From: Gordionus sp. m RMFG-2023
Lineage: Eukaryota; Nematomorpha; Gordioida; Chordodea; Parachordodidae
Direction: 5' to 3'
NCBI RefSeq assembly: GCF_954871325.1
Contig: NC_088775.1
Span: forward strand, 12,191,561-12,255,560
DNA length: 64,000 nt
Position numbers and translations under genes: made by a program. The notes under the pieces are model-generated. The model ran no database searches and was not told where the DNA came from. It saw only the letters and a program-made list of their open reading frames with translations. Positions 61,301-64,000 of the stretch are shown piece by piece. The stretch's first letter is position 1. Every line of letters starts with the position of its first letter.

Positions 61301-64000
61301 AATATTAATGTTACATATCCCTTCCTATTCTTACCTCTTTTTTGCCTGATTTAATATTTGCAGTTATAAAATGAATAATCAGGTAAGAAATATTTGTATA
61401 ATATTTTGTAATAAATAGAAATAAAATAGATAAACATCAATTTTAAATTATCAGAAGTTATTGCTGAATATAAATTTAATGCGTAACATTTAAAAAAAAA
61501 ATAGAGAATAAAATAAATATTTTGAGCTCGAAATTTCTTCCTTAATGCTTCTTTTTTAAAAAAGAATTTCGGGTCGCGGTTCGGGCTTAGGTTAAATAAT
61601 TTACCGCAGGAACGCGGGCGGGTTCGGACCAAAAATTTAGATTTTGCAGGTATTTAATGTATGCAATTGTTAATATTAAATTATCGTAAAATATTCTTTT
61701 GTTTATTAATAAATATATGTTATAGTTAGAAATTTTAAATACGTCGAATTAAGGGTATAATAACCCCCCTTTATATTTTTTTTTGTACGAGCAAGCATAT
61801 TAGTTTGATTAAATTAATAAATTAGCAATAAATCTCATTTAACAAAATTATATTATTTTTTTCCCCCGTCATAAGAATCAAGAGTGAATTTTTTTCAAAA
61901 AAAAATTACATGATTATGAAATAGATATAGTTAGTTAGTTTTAAATAATTTTTAAAAGTATTTCTTTACAAATTTGAAAGAAATTTAAATATATTTTTAA
62001 GCAAAAATATTTTATTAACTGAAGGTCATTTATTAATTCATCCGGGTCATTTTCTGTCATTTATTCTATTTTATATAAATATATATATTTATATAAAAAC
62101 CAAGTTTGCAAAGGTTGAAGGGTAGCTTCGTTTATGACGCAGAACCAAGAAGAGCGGGGAGAGTTTTTGAGTTCAACGACGCTTTGATTACGATTGTTGT
62201 TTACGAAGATAGACATCGTTTTAACCTTATAAACAAAGATGTTAGTAAAATATGTGAGCGCGTTTTTATTACCCGCGCTTTATAATCAAACCACTATAAA
62301 TTAGATAAAACCTCTGAGAGTTTTAAATTAAGATAAGAACTAATTTATTACCATTTTCGATTTTTTGATATCGCTTATTTTGATACTGAGGCTAGATATG
62401 ACATAGCAAGAGGTCAGTTTGACAATTATCGAAAAAGATGTGTATTTAGACTCTCTTTTAATGGACGACAGCTTGATATTCTGAAAATTTAAAAAAAAAA
62501 TTAAATACATATATGGTGAATTCCATGACAAATCATCATGAGTTTTAACCCGACCCGCTGAGATTTTTCAAAAAATTTTACGTTTGCATATATTATAACT
62601 AAGAAAAAATTAAATTTTAGCCTTCAACTCCAAACCGCGATTGAGATAAGGGCCTAAGGTCGTAAAAATGTGGCTATTAGGCAGAATTCTCTCCCTTTAA
62701 TTTTAAATATCTTTGGATATAATTGAGCTAAAAGCGTCATTTAGATTTCTTTATATAGCCTAATGGTGGGCCTTTAATAAATATTGTCAAAAAAAAATTT
62801 AAAGTTCTAAAAAATAAATGTTATAAGGTTTATTTTTGGAGGTGGAATTGGTGGAATGCCTCATTATATAGGCAGAGTTTCGCGAAATTATCATTTTCAA
62901 AATGAAACATTTAATCCCTCGAATGAGCCCTTCGCGGATATGTGCACGCCCGATCAAGCTTTCGGTTTGGCAGAGCCGTGATTTTTAAAAGCGGAGCCGA
63001 ATCTCGGGAAATTTTTTAAATGATTGCGGTTTCCTACTAATTTTATAACTTTTTTTAAAAAAATCGTATTTTCCATCTTATACCCAATGAAATAGAAATC
63101 AGAGGATTTAAATATAAATTTAATCAAAAAATTGGAAATATATATTCAATTAAGATCAGAATTTGTCGAAAATAAATTATATATGGTTCGATTTATTTTT
63201 GATACTTAATTGTTGTTTAGCCTAGACTAAACACTTTTTTGAACTAGGACACGCTATTTTGGTTTGTTTTAAGTATTTGGTGGCATTTTATTTTCTCGTT
63301 TTTTGTATTTTAGATTATTTTCTGTTTTTTTTCAAATTTTTTCTTTTGCTTTTTAGACTGTTTAGTAATAAGTCAACAGGGCACACTAATAACTCTTAAT
63401 AAATTCATTAAGAAACATTATCCCCTAAAAATATTGAATGACATTTATAAAATTTGCCCAACGTGAGCGTTGCGTTATCCAACTAATAAAATTATTTATT
63501 TTATTGAGTTTTTAATTTTCTTAAATTTCGATAAAAATGAAATAAATTTATAAAAAAAAATTTCTTATTTCAAATAATATCCCGGAAAACGTGAGGTGTA
63601 TAAAGGGTAGTAATTGAAACCTTATTACCAAATAACATTCAATTTTGCCGAACTAAACAACATATAGGATGATATATAATTGGTTATAATTCATTGCTAC
63701 ATTATTAAAATAAACGTTTTGAACCAATAATAGAGAAATTATACATTGGTTAAATTCTTTTCAGAAGAAGGGACGATAATTTAATTACAATAAGAACAAT
63801 TATTAGACTTACAGCGTAAGCTTCTCTGGGCGCGCAATGAACACAGGCGTTGTAAGTCTGCAAATAGTAATCGTCCAATTTGATGTACCGAGCTAGTTCG
63901 GCGTAAAGTCTAGCGTTGTGATCATTTATTATGACTCGAACCAGCAGCTTCATGTGTTGAAAGACGTACAGAGCTATATTCTTGAAGTATTCGTTATTAT
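46218..64000 (-). CDS. UBR4: E3 ubiquitin ligase UBR4, C-terminal part (31 exons, continues beyond right edge)
   Basis: UBR4 (p600, Drosophila Pushover) is a >5,000-residue N-degron and quality-control ubiquitin ligase. The window carries the last ~1,820 codons, roughly residues 3,350 to the end of a vertebrate UBR4. I traced 31 exons whose phases are mutually consistent, total 5,468 nt, ending in TGA at 46218-46220. Unmistakable segments are the cysteine-rich [56 protein letters not shown], the zinc module [16 protein letters not shown] with [10 protein letters not shown], and a C-terminal [10 protein letters not shown]. Order matches vertebrate UBR4 throughout. No in-frame stop lies in any accepted exon, so the gene looks functional. 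One junction (50658-50813) is unresolved. Introns of 50 nt to 1.6 kb hold several miniature transposons. Exon coordinates are given block by block below. The UBR box lies upstream, outside the window. Confidence 0.95.
46684..47230 (-). other. UBR4 intron with a GC-rich element fragment
   Basis: About 46,750-46,860 holds GGGGTCCGGTCCTATGGGTC, CCTGGATCGGACCGA and CAGACAGGTC, a diverged fragment of the CAGAGG-type GC-rich family. Confidence 0.45.
47901..48320 (-). other. UBR4 intron, nothing recognised
   Basis: AT-rich spacer between exons 48321-48446 and 47706-47900. Confidence 0.6.
48447..48868 (-). other. UBR4 intron with a TA microsatellite
   Basis: A pure TA run of about 30 bp lies at 48,549-48,579. 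Nothing else is seen. Confidence 0.7.
49375..51595 (-). CDS. UBR4: UBR4 exons 51306-51595, 50814-51132, 50482-50657, 49650-50205, 49375-49464
   Basis: Exon 51306-51595 carries [18 protein letters not shown]. Exon 50814-51132 ([20 protein letters not shown]) matches the leucine-rich LLTVLLKLFSYCVKVKVN segment. Exon 50482-50657 has [20 protein letters not shown]. The large exon 49650-50205 ends [19 protein letters not shown], equal to vertebrate NLHKLEQVSSDEGIGTLAE, after an acidic/lysine-rich insert not present in vertebrates. Exon 49375-49464 is a basic helix ([20 protein letters not shown]), equal to AEKKRMAMAMRQKALGTLGM. Phases 2, 0, 2, 0, 0. Between 50814 and 50657 an extra 22-codon exon may be missing; see findings. 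Confidence 0.9.
51596..52151 (-). other. UBR4 intron with a GC-rich element fragment
   Basis: From 51,934 the sequence reads TAGTGATCTGCATTGGGCC and continues with TGGTCCGAA, GTCCGCCCGGACCAG and GGTCCGACCAAGCCCGAG, a relative of the 52-bp element at 2430 and of 16844-17174. The right end is not clear. Confidence 0.5.
52152..54377 (-). CDS. UBR4: UBR4 exons 54230-54377, 53506-53575, 53021-53176, 52595-52815, 52152-52325
   Basis: Continuing helical region. The short exon 53506-53575 reads [19 protein letters not shown] and joins in phase 1 to 53021-53176 ([17 protein letters not shown]), reproducing the vertebrate order ALKSLTGLLSSFVEVESIKR. Exon 52595-52815 includes [16 protein letters not shown], equal to FFVTLEKDPQQEDFLQ. 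Exon 52152-52325 opens [17 protein letters not shown] and holds [20 protein letters not shown] and [14 protein letters not shown], nearly identical to the vertebrate protein. Phases 0, 1, 1, 0, 0. Confidence 0.92.
53576..54229 (-). other. UBR4 intron with a palindromic GC-rich fragment
   Basis: About 53,815-54,060 carries CTAGGGTCCGATCCGATATC near one side and CTGATTGGTCCGGTTGGATC near the other, partly complementary, probably another relic of the GC-rich family. An open minus frame at 53529-53783 overlaps the true small exon in the wrong phase. Confidence 0.45.
54520..55874 (-). CDS. UBR4: UBR4 exons 55740-55874, 55477-55636, 54883-55224, 54520-54652
   Basis: Armadillo/HEAT-like helical stretch. 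Exon 55740-55874 opens [10 protein letters not shown], equal to vertebrate GLIRELFDYN. Exon 55477-55636 ends [10 protein letters not shown], corresponding to EDSCWELRLR. Exon 54883-55224 holds [18 protein letters not shown] and then a Lys/Pro-rich linker corresponding to the vertebrate PPAPTSKKNK segment, followed by [15 protein letters not shown]. Exon 54520-54652 gives [18 protein letters not shown], equal to NNWLRQVLFTPATQAARQA. Phases 0, 1, 1, 2. The long linker is the least conserved piece. Confidence 0.9.
55315..55440. repeat. Half copy of the palindromic element at 59680-59947
   Basis: Shares ATGTATAT.CACTACTA.ATTG, GTCAG.TG and TTTTGTGGTTTGCACTTCGA-like blocks with the left arm of 59,680-59,947. 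Lies in the UBR4 intron 55225-55476. Confidence 0.55.
55875..57491 (-). other. UBR4 intron (1.6 kb)
   Basis: Contains the palindromic element at 56,821-56,905 and short CG-bearing motifs near 56,400-56,540 (GCGTTGCGTTAT, repeated near 63,465). No exon fits between the flanking phase-0 junctions. Confidence 0.55.
56821..56905. mobile_element. Second copy of the ~90-bp palindromic element
   Basis: Reads as the reverse complement of the copy at 4419-4508 with shared GTTAGCGCGAATT, ATATAAAAT and CCGCGA blocks. Lies in the 1.6-kb UBR4 intron 55875-57491. Confidence 0.5.
57492..58289 (-). CDS. UBR4: UBR4 exons 58128-58289, 57772-57980, 57492-57642
   Basis: A helical, charged region follows the zinc cluster. 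Exon 58128-58289 ([15 protein letters not shown]) matches vertebrate INTLLDKADRVYHQLM. Exon 57772-57980 ([20 protein letters not shown]) matches LQLAQEYCGDCKNSFDELSK. Exon 57492-57642 holds [20 protein letters not shown], equal to TKCYGCASAVTEHCITLLRA, with both Cys residues kept. Phases 0, 2, 0. A downstream frame continuing past 57492 is intronic. Confidence 0.9.
58290..58979 (-). other. UBR4 intron, nothing recognised
   Basis: AT-rich, with a run of ATCAATCA/ATCGATCG short motifs at 58,335-58,360. Confidence 0.55.
58980..60476 (-). CDS. UBR4: UBR4 exons 60387-60476, 59324-59437, 58980-59118: cysteine-rich zinc region
   Basis: Exon 60387-60476 reads [20 protein letters not shown], equal to vertebrate IDLPLPIVASNLMIEFADFY. 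The next two exons give the UBR4 multi-zinc region: CPRC, CTNC, FQCSKC, then [15 protein letters not shown], about eleven cysteines in sixty residues with the vertebrate spacing, interrupted by a phase-2 intron inside the Arg codon of SKCRSINY. All putative metal ligands are retained. Junction phases 2, 2, 0. Confidence 0.95.
59438..60386 (-). other. UBR4 intron with two repeat elements
   Basis: About 59,510-59,660 is a half copy of the element at 10603-10965 (shared TAGAATACCTATC). 59,680-59,947 is a separate palindromic element. Confidence 0.6.
59680..59947. mobile_element. ~270-bp palindromic miniature element
   Basis: Left part (TGTAATCAATG, TGTATATATACTACTAAATT, TTGTAGTTTGCACGTCGATT) recurs complemented in reverse order on the right (AATCAAAGTGCAAGTCACAA, GTATATATACACCATTAGCT, GTAAT). 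A left-arm-only copy is at 55,315-55,440. No target duplication could be fixed. Confidence 0.55.
60477..62100 (-). other. UBR4 intron (1.6 kb)
   Basis: Carries the dispersed repeat copy at 61,427-61,660. Near 60,653 an inverted CAGAGTTGTTGAAAATAC resembles one end of a hAT element; its partner is uncertain (a CAGAGGTGCT motif at 60,514 is a candidate). Confidence 0.5.
61427..61660 (+). repeat. Dispersed repeat, copy 2 (partner at 480-690)
   Basis: Second copy, inside a 1.6-kb UBR4 intron, on the strand opposite to UBR4. It ends with the same TAGATTTTGCAGGTAT-type segment as copy 1 and holds the only GC-rich stretch of this intron. Confidence 0.55.
62101..64000 (-). CDS. UBR4: UBR4 exons 63813-64000 (partial), 62352-62480, 62101-62225
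   Basis: The first visible exon is open to the window edge (codons in phase from 63998) and reads [20 protein letters not shown], matching the vertebrate segment with GYYLESDPCLVCNNPEVPF; it ends EAYA before GTAAGT. The second begins [13 protein letters not shown] and ends ISDIKKSKM, equal to vertebrate [13 protein letters not shown] and IGDLKRTKM. The third holds [18 protein letters not shown], equal to INLYYNNRTVQAIVELKN. Junctions are phase 0, 0 and 2. This beta-rich stretch directly precedes the cysteine-rich region. Confidence 0.92.
62481..63812 (-). other. UBR4 intron (1.3 kb)
   Basis: Less AT-rich around 62,620-63,010, but no exon or terminal repeats were recognised. Confidence 0.5.

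Noticed and set aside
1-64000. CRISPR arrays, operons, ribosome-binding sites, rRNA or tRNA genes
   Set aside because: The window is eukaryotic nuclear DNA. No regularly spaced repeats, no recognisable rRNA and no cloverleaf convincing enough to report by eye were seen.

Overview
This window is AT-rich animal nuclear DNA. It carries intron-containing genes for fascin, sedoheptulokinase, mitochondrial ribosomal protein S10 and the giant E3 ligase UBR4, plus an intronless mitochondrial intermediate peptidase. Introns begin GT and end AG, and the standard genetic code fits every gene. Several introns are only 36-45 nt long and sit beside introns of 0.6-2.6 kb. That mixture, with fascin and UBR4, points to an invertebrate metazoan; I could not fix the phylum.

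Layout. 1-895: AT-rich DNA with a dispersed repeat. 896-4782 (+): 3' half of a fascin gene (the last two beta-trefoils). 4783-8698: gene-free, with hAT-type miniature elements. 8699-11619 (+): complete six-exon sedoheptulokinase gene. 11800-21875: transposon-dominated, with a 1.8-kb hAT relic, then a 2.3-kb hAT relic carrying two younger insertions, then a large inverted repeat. 21876-23954 (+) and 24040-27742 (-): mitochondrial intermediate peptidase and MRPS10, convergent, with fully overlapping 3' ends. 27743-46217: about 18 kb without a convincing host gene, full of direct and inverted repeats, one more hAT relic with an intact target-site duplication, a pogo/Tigger-like miniature element and several hAT miniature elements. 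46218-64000 (-): 31 exons (about 1,820 codons) of the C-terminal part of UBR4, running off the right edge. They include the cysteine-rich region, the helical-repeat region and the C-terminal zinc-binding (hemi-RING) E3 module.

The five genes are ordinary single-copy animal genes with no operon-like link. Two are nuclear genes for mitochondrial proteins (precursor processing and mitoribosome) and share a convergent 3' end. The rest of the window is shaped mainly by hAT-superfamily DNA transposons. Seven elements here have legible 8-bp target-site duplications matching at 7 or 8 positions, and two more match at 6 of 8, including a nested stack (a foldback element inside a dead hAT transposase gene) and a 52-bp element that is almost nothing but its terminal repeats. 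All gene structures were built by hand from reading frame, splice-site phase and remembered family sequences; no search was run.
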